Assembly: GCA_963800285.1 (NCBI GenBank)
Contig: CAWDAL010000013.1
Location: 1-64,000 of the forward strand
Direction of reading: 5' to 3'
Source of the DNA: DASUPK01 sp963800285
GTDB taxonomy: Bacteria > Actinomycetota > Thermoleophilia > Solirubrobacterales > 70-9
Length of the DNA: 64,000 nt
Every line of letters starts with the position of its first letter. Within the stretch, counting starts at the first letter, position 1. Under the pieces are notes generated by a model. The model searched no databases and had not been told where the DNA came from. It was given only the letters and a program-made list of their open reading frames with translations. The translations under genes and the position numbers were made by a program. Shown in pieces: positions 17,845-26,364 of the stretch.

Positions 17845-19328
17845 GCGGCGGCTCCGGCCGGCTCGCGCTGACGCCCCGGCTGCCTCGAGAGCGGCAGGCT
17901 CAGCGTGAACGCAGTGTGGCCCCGGCGCGAGACGACCGCGAGCTGGCCGTCCATGCGCAGCGCCAGCTCGTCGGCGATCGCGAGGCCGAGCCCCGAGCCC
18001 GCCGCGGTGTCGCTCGTGTAGAAGCGGTCGAAGACCTTGTCGATGGCGCGCGGGTCGATGCCCTTCTTGGCGTCGTCGCCGACGATCAGCTCCGCGGCAC
18101 CTTGATGCGAGGGTGCGCCCCCAGGCGCAACCCGTTTGACGTGAGCGGTGACCGTCACGTTCGTTCCCTGCGGCGTATGGGTGATGGCATTGTCGATGAG
18201 AATACGGATGATTTGTGAGACCCGATTTAGGTCGGCGAGGGCGACCACCTCACCGCGCCCGCGGACCTGCAGGGACGAGCCGTGCGCCTTGGCGGCCGGG
18301 CGGAACTCGTCGGCGACCTGGCGGGCCGCCTCCTTCAGGTCCACTCGCTCCCGCTGGATCTCGACCACGTCCGCATCGAGGCGCGAGAGGTCGAGCAGGT
18401 CGATGGTGAGCTTCTGCAGGCGCGCGATCTGGGCGCGCATCTCGGCGACGAACGACCGCCGCTCGGCCGCGGTCAGCTTCTCGGTCTCCAGCAGCTCGAC
18501 GAAGCCGCCCAGCGAGAAGATCGGCGTGCGCAGCTCGTGCGACGCGTTGGCGATGAACTCCTTTCGCGAGCTGTCCAGCCGAGCGAGCCGGCGCTGCATG
18601 TCGTTGAAGCTGCGAGCCAGCTGACCGAGCTCGTCGGAGGAGTCGACCGGGATTGGCTGGTCGAAGTGCCCCTCCGCGACCGTTTCGGCAGCCTCCCGCA
18701 TCCGGCGCAGCCGCCGGGAGACGGCGCCCGAGGCCCAGAAGCCGATCAGGGACGCCGCCACCAGGGCGATCAGGCCCGCGATCAGGATCTGACGGCGGAC
18801 CAGGGCGACGTCGTCGTTGACCTCGGCGAGGGGCGTGGAGAGCACCGCGACCCAGCGCGCCCGGTCTCCGAGGTCGATCGGGACGGCGGAGGTCCCGACG
18901 CGCGTGCCGGCGACGTGCTCCACGCCGGAGGCGACGTGCCCGTCGGCGATCGCGGCGTCGGCGGTCAGGTAGCGGCCCTGGATCGCGGTCGCCTCGGCCT
19001 GGGAGTCGGCGACGACGAAGGCCGGGACGGGCCCGCCCGACTGATCTCGCACCGCCAGCAGCGTCACCCGGCTCTCGGTCAACTGCGCCGTGGTGCGGAC
19101 CAGCTCCTCGACCTGCTGCTGTGAGGCGCCGGACTCGAGCGCACGGGCGAGCCGCGGCGCCTGCTCGCCCCCCAGCCTCTCCAGCCGGCGGAGCTTCTCC
19201 GCGGTCAGGGTCGACTCGAGCTGCGGGACGACGTAGAGGTAGACGAACGCGATCGCCGCCGCCGTGATCAGCGTGATCAGCGCGACCAGCCGGTTGCGGA
19301 GAGTGTTCAGGCTCAGACCCGGTTTCAC
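17841..19328 (-). CDS. HAMP-containing sensor histidine kinase
   Basis: 495 residues. First helix ~10-33, extracytoplasmic sensor ~35-165, second helix ~166-188, HAMP domain with DELGQLARSFNDMQ, phospho-acceptor His in FIANASHELRTPIFSLGG (about residue 263), N-box RILIDNAITHTP and G2 box GSGLGLAIADEL. Two oddities: the G1 box reads DDAKKGI instead of the usual DxGxGI, and just before it the ATPase domain carries about 13 extra residues (HVKRVAPGGAPSHQ) encoded by a 43-bp repeat that is also found at 36953. It is coupled to the htrA-like gene by a 4-nt overlap and follows its response regulator by 151 bp. Confidence 0.92.
   Translation of the reverse strand: MKPGLSLNTLRNRLVALITLITAAAIAFVYLYVVPQLESTLTAEKLRRLERLGGEQAPRLARALESGASQQQVEELVRTTAQLTESRVTLLAVRDQSGGPVPAFVVADSQAEATAIQGRYLTADAAIADGHVASGVEHVAGTRVGTSAVPIDLGDRARWVAVLSTPLAEVNDDVALVRRQILIAGLIALVAASLIGFWASGAVSRRLRRMREAAETVAEGHFDQPIPVDSSDELGQLARSFNDMQRRLARLDSSRKEFIANASHELRTPIFSLGGFVELLETEKLTAAERRSFVAEMRAQIARLQKLTIDLLDLSRLDADVVEIQRERVDLKEAARQVADEFRPAAKAHGSSLQVRGRGEVVALADLNRVSQIIRILIDNAITHTPQGTNVTVTAHVKRVAPGGAPSHQGAAELIVGDDAKKGIDPRAIDKVFDRFYTSDTAAGSGLGLAIADELALRMDGQLAVVSRRGHTAFTLSLPLSRQPGRQREPAGAAA
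18105..18147. repeat. Dispersed REP-like element, copy 1, inside the sensor kinase gene
   Basis: A 43-bp segment begins ATGCGAGGGTGCGC and ends with ACCCGTTTGACGTG plus AGCG. The same two 14-mers, in the same order and orientation, occur at 36953-36995 in an unrelated gene. The middle of the element is a near-palindrome (GGGTGCGC against GCGCAACCC). Here it adds about 13-14 residues in frame to a loop of the kinase ATPase domain. Confidence 0.7.
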
Positions 19329-19479
19329 AATGACGGCGCGTCCGGGGCGGTCCAGGACCTAGCTGGTCGTCGCCCGGCGACGAAGCCGGTAGCGGTGTCT
19401 ACCGGCGAGGAGGTGGGTGGCGATCCAGCGACCGTACTGGGCTGCATCCGGACGTGGCGTTTCATTGTGGAAGCGGGGC

Positions 19480-20190
19480 TCAATCGCGGTCGGAGTCGCG
19501 AAACCGGTAGCCGACGCCGCGCACGGTGAACAGGTACTCGGGATCCTTGGCGTCGGCCTCGAGCTTCTCGCGCAGGTGCCTGATGTGCACGTCGACCGTG
19601 CGGGGATCGCGGTAGGTGGAGTCCCCCCAGATGTGCTCGAGCAGCATCTCGCGGGTGAAGACCCGGCCGGGGGAGGCGGCCAGGGCGGCCAGGATCTCGA
19701 ACTCGACATAGGTCAGCTGGACCGGCTTCGAATCGAGCGTCACCGAGCGCCGCTCGAAGTCGATCGCGAGCTTCCCCGCCTGGATCGGCTCGTTGGCGGC
19801 CAGCTGCTGTCCGCCCATCCCGCCGCGCCGCAGGGCGGCCTTGACCCGGCTGCGGAACTCGCGGACCGAAAAGGGCTTGGTGATGTAGTCATCGGCGCCC
19901 ATCTCGAGGCCCGCGATCTTGTCGACCTCGTCACCCTTCGCGGTCAGCATGATGATCGGCACCTGGCTGCGGGTGCGCAGGCGACGGCACACCTCGATCC
20001 CATCCAGCCTCGGAAGCATGATGTCGAGGACCACCAGATCGAACCTCTCCTCGCCGAAGCGATCCAGAGCCTCTTGCCCATCCATCGCCCCCACCACCTC
20101 ATAACCTTCCTTGCGAAGTGGGTAGGTGAGAAGCGTCTGCACGGCCTGCTCATCGTCCACGAGCAGGATCCGCGCCTGTCCTCGCGCCAT
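19480..20190 (-). CDS. OmpR/PhoB-family response regulator
   Basis: 236 residues. The receiver domain has the acidic pair VDDE, phospho-acceptor Asp56 (VVLDIMLP), Thr (MLTAKGD) and Lys (DYITKPF). The winged-helix DNA-binding domain has LTYVEFEILAALAASPGRVFTREMLLEHIWG and TVDVHIRHLREKLEADAKDPEYLFTV near the C-terminus. It heads an operon with the kinase and htrA-like protease, and probably activates its own operon in response to envelope damage (inferred). The 151 bp between its stop and the kinase start shows no gene. Confidence 0.94.
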   Translation of the reverse strand: MARGQARILLVDDEQAVQTLLTYPLRKEGYEVVGAMDGQEALDRFGEERFDLVVLDIMLPRLDGIEVCRRLRTRSQVPIIMLTAKGDEVDKIAGLEMGADDYITKPFSVREFRSRVKAALRRGGMGGQQLAANEPIQAGKLAIDFERRSVTLDSKPVQLTYVEFEILAALAASPGRVFTREMLLEHIWGDSTYRDPRTVDVHIRHLREKLEADAKDPEYLFTVRGVGYRFRDSDRD

Positions 20191-20224
20191 GCCTGAAGGT
20201 TAGAAGGACGCCCGTGCCCTACTG

Positions 20225-22126
20225 ATGATCGACTTGCGTCTCTACAGATATGCGCTGCTCGCGGTCCCCCTCGCGGCCGTGATCGCGATGTTCTCCCTCC
20301 AGTCCGTGCCCTCGCCGCTCTCCGGCGGTGTGCCTCCCGACGCCTTCGACCCGGCGACCGCGGCCCCGCTGGCCAAGCAGCTCGCCGAGTCCGCCGCCTA
20401 CCCGTCGCCGGGGTCGGACGCCGACAATGCGATGGCGGAGCAGGTCAAGCAGCACTTCTCCTCCATCGACGGCGCGACGGTCGCCGAGCAGCGCTTCGGC
20501 GGCTCCTTCCACGGCCAGGACGTCGACCTGCGCAACCTGATCGCCACCCTGCCCGGGGAGTCGGACCGCCAGATCGCGCTGATCGCGCCGCGAGACGTCG
20601 CGCAGGGCAGCGGGGCGGTCACCACGGCCGCGGCGACCGCGGCGATGCTGCAGATCGCCGACGGCTTCTCGGGCTCCTCCCACCGCAAGACGCTCGTCTT
20701 CGTCTCGACCGACGGATCCAGCATCGGAGCGCAGGGTGCGAAGCGCTTCATCCGCGACTACACGGACGCCGGCCTCCTCGACGCGGCGATCGTCCTCAGC
20801 CAGCCCGCGGTGCAGGACCCGGTGGCTCCCCTGGTGATTCCCTGGTCGACGGGGCCGCAGAGCACCGCGAGCCAGATCGACGAGACGGCGAACTCGATCG
20901 TGTCCAAGGAGACGGGGACTCCGGCGGGCGACGAGGGACCCCTCTCCGATCTGTTCAGGCTGGCGCTCCCGGCGGGACTCGGCGAGCAGGGGCCGCTGGT
21001 CGAGGCCGGCCTGCCCGCGGTCCGCCTCTCCTCGGACGGCGAGCTTCCCCTCGACCCGGCCCAGGACACGCCGGATGGCTTCAACACCGACACGTTCTCG
21101 CGCTTCGGCCGGGCGTCCCTCGCCATGATCCTGGCGCTCGATGCCTCCCCCGCTGCGGTGGAGCACGGCCCGAGCGGCTACATCGGGCTGGCCGGCAACC
21201 TGCTGCCGGGCTGGACCATTGCGATGCTCGCCCTCGCCCTGCTCTTCCCGGTCGTGCTCGGGGCCGGAGCGGGACTCGCCTCGTCGGCGCGCAGCCCGAT
21301 CGAGGCCGTTCGCGGCTTCCTCTGGGCCGGCCTGCGAGCCGTGCCGTTCCTCGGCGCACTGCTGATCCTGCTCGCCGCCGCGCTGGTCGGGCTGCTGCCC
21401 GGTCCGGACTTCCCCTTCGACCCCCGCGTCGAGGGACTCGGCCTCGGCGGAACGATCTCGGTGGCCGTGGCGCTCCTCGGCTATGGCGCGATCGCGTTCT
21501 TCATGCGGCCGCTGCGCCCGCCGCCGCCTCCGGCGGCCGGGACGGCGGCGCCCGCCGCGGTCCTGCTGGCCTGCGTGGCGGCGCTCGGCGTCTGGGCGGT
21601 CAATCCGTATCTGGCCGTGCTGGTGGCGCTCGGCCTGCAGGCCTGGCTCCTCGCCGCCACCCGCCTGGGCGGCTGGCCGGCTGTCGCGGGCCTCCTCCTG
21701 CTCGGTCTGCTGCCTCTCGGCGCCCTGGTCGCCAATCTCGCGAGCCGCTTCGACGCCGGCCTGGGCGTTTGGCATGACCTGCTGCTGATGCTGGCCGACG
21801 GCCAGATCGGCGTGTCCCTCGCCGTCCTCGGCTGCCTGATCGCCGGAGCTGGGGTCGCGATCCTCGCCCTGGGTGGCGGACCCCGGCGGCCTTCGACCGA
21901 GATCCCGGTCGACGGCGAGATCTCGGTCCGCCGCCAGGCCCCGCCCGCGGAGCCCGAGCCGCCGAAGGAGCCGCCCGAAGAGGACCCGGGGACTGAGCCC
22001 GACGTCCCCCCGGAGCCGGCTCAGCCGGAGCCGGAGAGGGACCCTCGCCTCTGGTCGAAGCCGCGGGGTTCGATCACGCCGCCACCCGGAAGCCGGATCC
22101 CCACGCCCTTGCCCTCGGTGACGTAG
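20225..22126 (+). CDS. Membrane protein with catalytically dead M28-like peptidase domain
   Basis: 633 residues. One N-terminal helix, an extracytoplasmic domain (~30-300) that follows the M28 zinc aminopeptidase pattern, about eight helices (~310-555), then a Pro/Glu-rich tail. At each zinc or catalytic position the M28 residues are replaced: the AHYDS-like strand reads APRDV, the D(D/N)GAG region reads VTTAAATAA, and the TDGEE position reads TDGSS. It is therefore unlikely to be a peptidase and may bind peptides or serve as a scaffold. It is divergent from the response regulator (34-bp gap). Its last ~105 bp overlap thiL tail to tail; the encoded Pro-rich tail is low complexity. Confidence 0.7.
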   Translation: MIDLRLYRYALLAVPLAAVIAMFSLQSVPSPLSGGVPPDAFDPATAAPLAKQLAESAAYPSPGSDADNAMAEQVKQHFSSIDGATVAEQRFGGSFHGQDVDLRNLIATLPGESDRQIALIAPRDVAQGSGAVTTAAATAAMLQIADGFSGSSHRKTLVFVSTDGSSIGAQGAKRFIRDYTDAGLLDAAIVLSQPAVQDPVAPLVIPWSTGPQSTASQIDETANSIVSKETGTPAGDEGPLSDLFRLALPAGLGEQGPLVEAGLPAVRLSSDGELPLDPAQDTPDGFNTDTFSRFGRASLAMILALDASPAAVEHGPSGYIGLAGNLLPGWTIAMLALALLFPVVLGAGAGLASSARSPIEAVRGFLWAGLRAVPFLGALLILLAAALVGLLPGPDFPFDPRVEGLGLGGTISVAVALLGYGAIAFFMRPLRPPPPPAAGTAAPAAVLLACVAALGVWAVNPYLAVLVALGLQAWLLAATRLGGWPAVAGLLLLGLLPLGALVANLASRFDAGLGVWHDLLLMLADGQIGVSLAVLGCLIAGAGVAILALGGGPRRPSTEIPVDGEISVRRQAPPAEPEPPKEPPEEDPGTEPDVPPEPAQPEPERDPRLWSKPRGSITPPPGSRIPTPLPSVT

Positions 22127-23026
22127 CCGACCTCGGTCAGGTTTCCACCCGCCTCCCGCACCGCGGAGATGGCCCTGACGAACGCATCCTCGGGGACGGC
22201 GGCCAGCAGCTCGTAGTCCTCGCCGCCGCCCACGGCGAGCTCCAGGGCGGGGCCCGCGCCCCCGGCGACGTCGGCCACGCCCGCGGCGACGGGGACCTTG
22301 CCGCCATCGATCTCCAGCCGGCAGGCGCTCGCCGCCGCGATGTGCCCGGCGTCGGCGCCGAGGCCGTCGCTGATGTCGATGATCGCCGTCGCGCCCGCCT
22401 CGGCCAGGCCGCGCCCCTCAGCCAGTCGCGGCCGCGGGTCCAGCTGGCGGTCGAGCAGCTGCTCGCGAACGCTGGATGAGATCGCCGGCTTCGGCCCCTC
22501 GGGGTCGAGGAGGAGGACCGCGGCGGCCGCCCCGCCGAGCTCTCCGGTCACACCCAGCAGGTCCCCTGGCTTCGCGCCCGCCCTGCTCACGAGCTCAGCG
22601 GTGCCCGTCTCGTAGCCGATCGCCGTCACCGAGAGGAAGAGCGCCGGCGAACTCACCAGATCGCCGCCTCCGATGACCACCGACTCGCGGGTTCGCGACC
22701 TCCGCCAGGCCGTCGGCTATCCCGAGCAGCGCCGAGTCCTCCATCTCGGCCGGCGCCCCGAGGGAGACATACGCCTCGCCCGGAGTGGCCCCCATGGCGG
22801 CCAGATCGGAGAGCCCCGCGGCGAGCGCCTTGCGCCCCACCGCCCGCGGCCCGAAGCGGTCGAGCGCGAAGTGGACCCCGTCGACGACGGCGTCCACGGA
22901 CACGGCAATGGAGCCGTGGTGCTCCACGACCGCGGCGTCGTCCCCGCTGGGGATGCGCATCCGCTCGCTGCGCAGCGGCAGGCGGTCGTTGATCGCCGCG
23001 ATCAGGTCGAACTCGCTGGCGGGCAT
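22021..23026 (-). CDS. thiL: Thiamine-monophosphate kinase, apparent frameshift
   Basis: ThiL phosphorylates thiamine monophosphate to the cofactor TPP. The 5' part from ATG 23026 shows SGDDAAVV, SVDAVVDGVHFAL and LSDLAAMGATPGEAYVSLG. The 3' part, in another frame, shows VVIGGGDLVSSPALFLSV, IDISDGLGADAGHIA and GGGEDYELL. The frames join if one C is removed from the CCC run (GGG on the plus strand at 22689-22691), giving EVANRESVVIGGG. Nothing else is damaged, so a consensus error is likely; otherwise the gene is a fresh pseudogene. It diverges from the DUF167 gene with an 18-bp gap, so both transcripts have very short or no leaders. Confidence 0.85.
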
Positions 23027-23044
23027 GCGACCTAGCCTAAGGCC

Positions 23045-23302
23045 GTGCTCAGCATCGAAGTCAAGGTCACGCCCCGGGCGAGCCGAGACGAGATCGCCGG
23101 GATGCGCGACGGCGTGCTCGGCGTCCGGGTTACGGCCGCCCCCGTGGACGACGCCGCCAACAGGGCGGTGGTCAAGCTGATCGCCAAGCGGGCCGGGGTG
23201 GCGAGGAGTCGGGTCAGGATCGCGAGGGGCGCCCGCGGCAGGCGGAAGCGAATCGAGATCGAGGGCGCGGGCCCGGAGGAGCTGAAGAGGATTACGGCGT
23301 GA
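23045..23302 (+). CDS. DUF167 (YggU-family) protein
   Basis: An 85-residue protein with the family pattern: KVTPRASRDEIAG, LGVRVTAAPVDDAANRAVVKLIAKRAGVARSRV and RIARGARGRRKRIEIEG. Members are small, highly conserved and of unknown biochemical function, often encoded near cell-division or envelope genes. Start GTG 23045 follows a TAGCCTAAGG stretch that may act as a -10 element for a leaderless transcript. Its stop overlaps the 3' end of the convergent penicillin-binding protein gene by 11 bp. Confidence 0.88.
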   Translation: MLSIEVKVTPRASRDEIAGMRDGVLGVRVTAAPVDDAANRAVVKLIAKRAGVARSRVRIARGARGRRKRIEIEGAGPEELKRITA

Positions 23303-25481
23303 CGACGCCGCCGCTGGGCGGCGGTGCGGTCGGCGGCGACGGAGTCGGCTTCGGTGACGGCGCGGGCTTCTGTCCCACACCGGGCGCGTAGGCGCCCTTG
23401 TTGTTGTCGCTGCTGTGGGTGTCGGTCGTGGTCGTCGGGCTGTAGGAGGACGAACACGAGGAGGAGCTCCCGGAGCTGCTCGAGCTGCAGTAGCTCGAGC
23501 TGGACGACGACGTGTGCTCCCCGTGGAACGACGACAGGCTCGGCAGGCTCGAGGGAACGTCGAAGTCGGGGCAGTTGCCCCCCTGGGCGGCTTCCATGAA
23601 GGAGCGCCAGATGGGCCCGGAGGTGGGGCCGCCGTAGCCCGTGTAGTCGCGCGAGAGCGGATGCCCGGTCCACACGGCGGTCGAATACAGCGGGGTGTAG
23701 CCGACGAACCAGGCGTCGGAGAGGCCTTCGCTGGTGCCGGTCTTGCCGGCCTCCGACGAGCAACCGATGCTCGTGTAGCCGGCGCCGGTGCCGCTGGTGA
23801 TCACGCCCTCGAGGATCTTCGTGACCTCGTACGCCTGGCCGGGGGTGAGCACGCGCTTGCCGTCGCGCGTGCCCGGCTCGTCGACCTTTCCGCCGGGGAA
23901 GACCACCCTGTCGATCGCCGTCGCGTTGTGATGGACGCCGCCGTTGGCGAGGGTGGCGTAGGCGTTGGCCTGCTCGAGCGGCGTGACGCCGACGCTGAGG
24001 CCGCCGATCGCGTCCGCCGGGGGGATGAAGCAGTTCGGGCCGAGCTTGCAGGGCGTCTCGTTCGCGCCCTTGATCCCAAGGGGCGAGGTGATCCCCATGT
24101 CGTAGGCGGTCTTGGCGATGTTCTCGGGGCCGACGTCGAGGCCGAGCTTCGCGAAGATCACGTTGACGGACTCCCAGGTCGCCTCCGTGAGCGGCATGGT
24201 GCCGCCGCCCGGCTCGGCGTTGTTGACGGTCCAGGGCGTGCCGTCGACGTCCAGAGTCGCCGGGGAGCTGCCGTCGTAGTAGGTCGTGTCGGGGTCGATG
24301 CCCTGCCGGATCGCCGCGGTCAGGTCGTAGACCTTGAACGAGGACCCCGGCTGGCGCTGGGCGTGCGCGGCGAAGTTGAACTGGCTGCTCAACGAGTATC
24401 GCTGGGTCGAGGCCAGCGCGACGATCTCCCCGTTCGAGGGGTCGACCGAGGCGAGCGCCGACGCCGGGCCGCCATCCGAGTAGCAGACCGAGCAGGAGTC
24501 GACAGCGCTCTGCGCGGCCTCCTGAAGCCGCGGCTGGATCGTCGTATAGACCTTGAGGCCGCCGTTCTGGACGGTGTTCACCCCGTAGCGGTCCTGGAGC
24601 TCCTGCTTGACGAGGTCGAAGATGTAGGGCTGGCGGATCCGGCTGTACTTGTGACCCGGGTGGAGGCCAAGGTCCTGACCGGCGGCGTCCGCGTACTCGC
24701 TCGCGCTGATCTTGCCCTGCTGCTCCATCGCCTTCAGCACCTCGTTCCGCCGGGCGAGCGCCGCACGCGGGTTGAGGAAGGGGTTGTACTGGGACGGCGC
24801 CTGCGGCAGGCCGGCGATCATCGCCGCCTCGGGCAGGGTCAGATCGCGGGCGTGCTTGGAGTAGTAGGTCTCGGCCGCCGCCTCGACCCCGATCGCGGTG
24901 GCGCCATCGTTGGTCCCGTACGGGGCGGTGTTGAGGTACTTGGTGAGGATCCAGTCCTTCGTGTGCTGGTCCTCCTCCTCGTTGGCCAGGTGCGCCTCGA
25001 CGATCTTCCGCTTCAACGTGTCCTGCGGGTCCTGGATGTAGAGGTTGCGCACGAGCTGCTGGGTGATCGTGGAGCCGCCCTCGACCGGCTTGCCCCCGGC
25101 GGTCAGGTCCTCCCAGCCGGCGCGGATGATCGCCGAGGGGTCGATGCCTCCGTGGCTGTAGAACCTCCGGTCCTCGATCGCGACCGTCGCGTTCTTGAGG
25201 TCCTCCGGGATGCTGTCGCTGGCGATCGGCTGGCGGATCTTGTCGGAGTGGATCACCCCGATCAGCGAGCCGTCGGCGGCGTAGACCTTCGAGACGGTCC
25301 CCTTCGTGATCGGCCGCAGGCTCGCGAGCGAGGGGGCCGAGTCGTAGACGCTGGCCAGCCAGATGGCTCCGGCGACGACGCCGACCCCGATCATGGCCAG
25401 AGGCAGCCCGAGGCCCAGCAGGATCTTCCTCCTGCCCGAGTCCCGAAGGCGCCTGCGTCGTCTGCGCGCACGCTGCGTCAT
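23292..25481 (-). CDS. Class A penicillin-binding protein (glycosyltransferase/transpeptidase)
   Basis: 729 residues: a basic cytoplasmic start (MTQRARRRRRRL), one helix ~20-45, GT51 glycosyltransferase domain (AIEDRRFYSHGGID, EGGSTITQQLVRNLY, KIVEAHLANEEE), then a transpeptidase domain with the active Ser in QPGSSFKVYD, the SVN triad (WESVNVIF) and KTGTS. It polymerises and crosslinks peptidoglycan outside the membrane. The C-terminus is unusual: after about residue 640 comes a run rich in Ser and Cys (SSYCSSSSSGSSSSCSSSYS), then a Pro-rich tail. A Cys pair (SCSVCYSDGG) also precedes the transpeptidase Ser. Start ATG 25481 precedes the basic segment. Confidence 0.94.
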   Translation of the reverse strand: MTQRARRRRRRLRDSGRRKILLGLGLPLAMIGVGVVAGAIWLASVYDSAPSLASLRPITKGTVSKVYAADGSLIGVIHSDKIRQPIASDSIPEDLKNATVAIEDRRFYSHGGIDPSAIIRAGWEDLTAGGKPVEGGSTITQQLVRNLYIQDPQDTLKRKIVEAHLANEEEDQHTKDWILTKYLNTAPYGTNDGATAIGVEAAAETYYSKHARDLTLPEAAMIAGLPQAPSQYNPFLNPRAALARRNEVLKAMEQQGKISASEYADAAGQDLGLHPGHKYSRIRQPYIFDLVKQELQDRYGVNTVQNGGLKVYTTIQPRLQEAAQSAVDSCSVCYSDGGPASALASVDPSNGEIVALASTQRYSLSSQFNFAAHAQRQPGSSFKVYDLTAAIRQGIDPDTTYYDGSSPATLDVDGTPWTVNNAEPGGGTMPLTEATWESVNVIFAKLGLDVGPENIAKTAYDMGITSPLGIKGANETPCKLGPNCFIPPADAIGGLSVGVTPLEQANAYATLANGGVHHNATAIDRVVFPGGKVDEPGTRDGKRVLTPGQAYEVTKILEGVITSGTGAGYTSIGCSSEAGKTGTSEGLSDAWFVGYTPLYSTAVWTGHPLSRDYTGYGGPTSGPIWRSFMEAAQGGNCPDFDVPSSLPSLSSFHGEHTSSSSSSYCSSSSSGSSSSCSSSYSPTTTTDTHSSDNNKGAYAPGVGQKPAPSPKPTPSPPTAPPPSGGVVTP

Positions 25482-25508
25482 CGTCCGAAGAGGGTACTCA
25501 GCGCCGGT

Positions 25509-26294
25509 TCAGGGGGATTTAAGTAGCCCCGCCTCGCGCAGGACGCCTTGCGCCCGCTCGCGCAGATCCGTCTCATGCGCCTCGCGGTCGGCTCCGGTGT
25601 CGATCGCGGCCTTGATCTGCAGCCTGGCGCCCTCGGGCGTCAGTTCCATCAGGTGCGCCGAGGTCACCTCGCCGTGCTCGAGGGCCTCGCGAGCGGCCTC
25701 CACGTCGGCGTCGGGACGTAACCAGACGTCGATGGTGACCGGCGCGCTGGCGTTGCCGGCGGAGTGATTGACCACGAAGTCGGTCGTGACCTTCTCGTTC
25801 GGAACGACGATCAGGCTGCCGTCTCCGGCGTCCACGCTCGTGTAGGTCAGCGTGATGTCCACGACCCGCCCGTGGACGTCATCCCCGATCGAGACCAGGT
25901 CGCCGATCCGGATCGGCTGCGTGAACGCGACCACCACCCCCGCGACGAGGTTGGCGATCACCTGCCGGCCCGCGAAGCCGATGATGATTCCCAGAACGGC
26001 GGTCGAGGCCAGCACTCCGGTCGCGAAGCGCTTGATCGAGGCGAACTGGCTGAGCGCCAGGGCGACCCCGATCAGGATGATCGCGAGAAAGAGCAGGCGG
26101 CGGATCAGGCGCAGTCGCGTCCGGGCGGCCCGCGAGAGCTCGCCGGTGTCGAGGCGAGTCGCGGCGCGGACCGCGCGCCCGATCAGCAGGCGGTCGACGA
26201 TGATCGCCACGAGGACGGCGACCGCGATCGTGATCGCCGCCGAGATCTCGTCGCCGTGCGCCTGCCAGAAGCTCTGTTCCGCGATCGGAACCAT
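25509..26294 (-). CDS. MscS-family mechanosensitive channel
   Basis: About 261 residues from ATG 26294. Three helices: ~18-38, ~70-90 and ~98-128. The last contains FATGVLASTAVLGIIIGFAGRQVIANLVAG, matching the pore-lining TM3 and its Gly/Ala packing. The beta domain follows: QPIRIGDLVSIGDDVHGRVVDI and SLIVVPNEKV. Such channels open under membrane tension to release solutes on osmotic downshift. An upstream in-frame start would extend into the palindromic repeat at 26316 and is unlikely. Confidence 0.93.
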   Translation of the reverse strand: MVPIAEQSFWQAHGDEISAAITIAVAVLVAIIVDRLLIGRAVRAATRLDTGELSRAARTRLRLIRRLLFLAIILIGVALALSQFASIKRFATGVLASTAVLGIIIGFAGRQVIANLVAGVVVAFTQPIRIGDLVSIGDDVHGRVVDITLTYTSVDAGDGSLIVVPNEKVTTDFVVNHSAGNASAPVTIDVWLRPDADVEAAREALEHGEVTSAHLMELTPEGARLQIKAAIDTGADREAHETDLRERAQGVLREAGLLKSP

Positions 26295-26315
26295 GCGGTG
26301 GGGCAGTATTAACCA

Positions 26316-26364
26316 GGGGTCAGGTCCTGCAATACGACAATGTGGCAATGCAAGACCTGAACCC
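26316..26364. repeat. REP-like palindrome
   Basis: Left arm GGGGTCAGGTCCTGCA (26316-26331) and right arm TGCAAGACCTGAACCC (26349-26364) are complementary at 14 of 16 positions around a 17-nt loop. It lies between divergent genes and overlaps the possible GTG/ATG starts of the HAD gene. The form and the sequence (CAGGTC..GACCTG arms) resemble palindromes mobilised by REP-associated tyrosine transposases; that link is from memory and unchecked. Confidence 0.65.

Noticed and set aside
19329..19479. A gene between the response regulator and kinase
   Set aside because: Only a shifted frame of the regulator continues into it; no start, RBS or conserved protein is visible.
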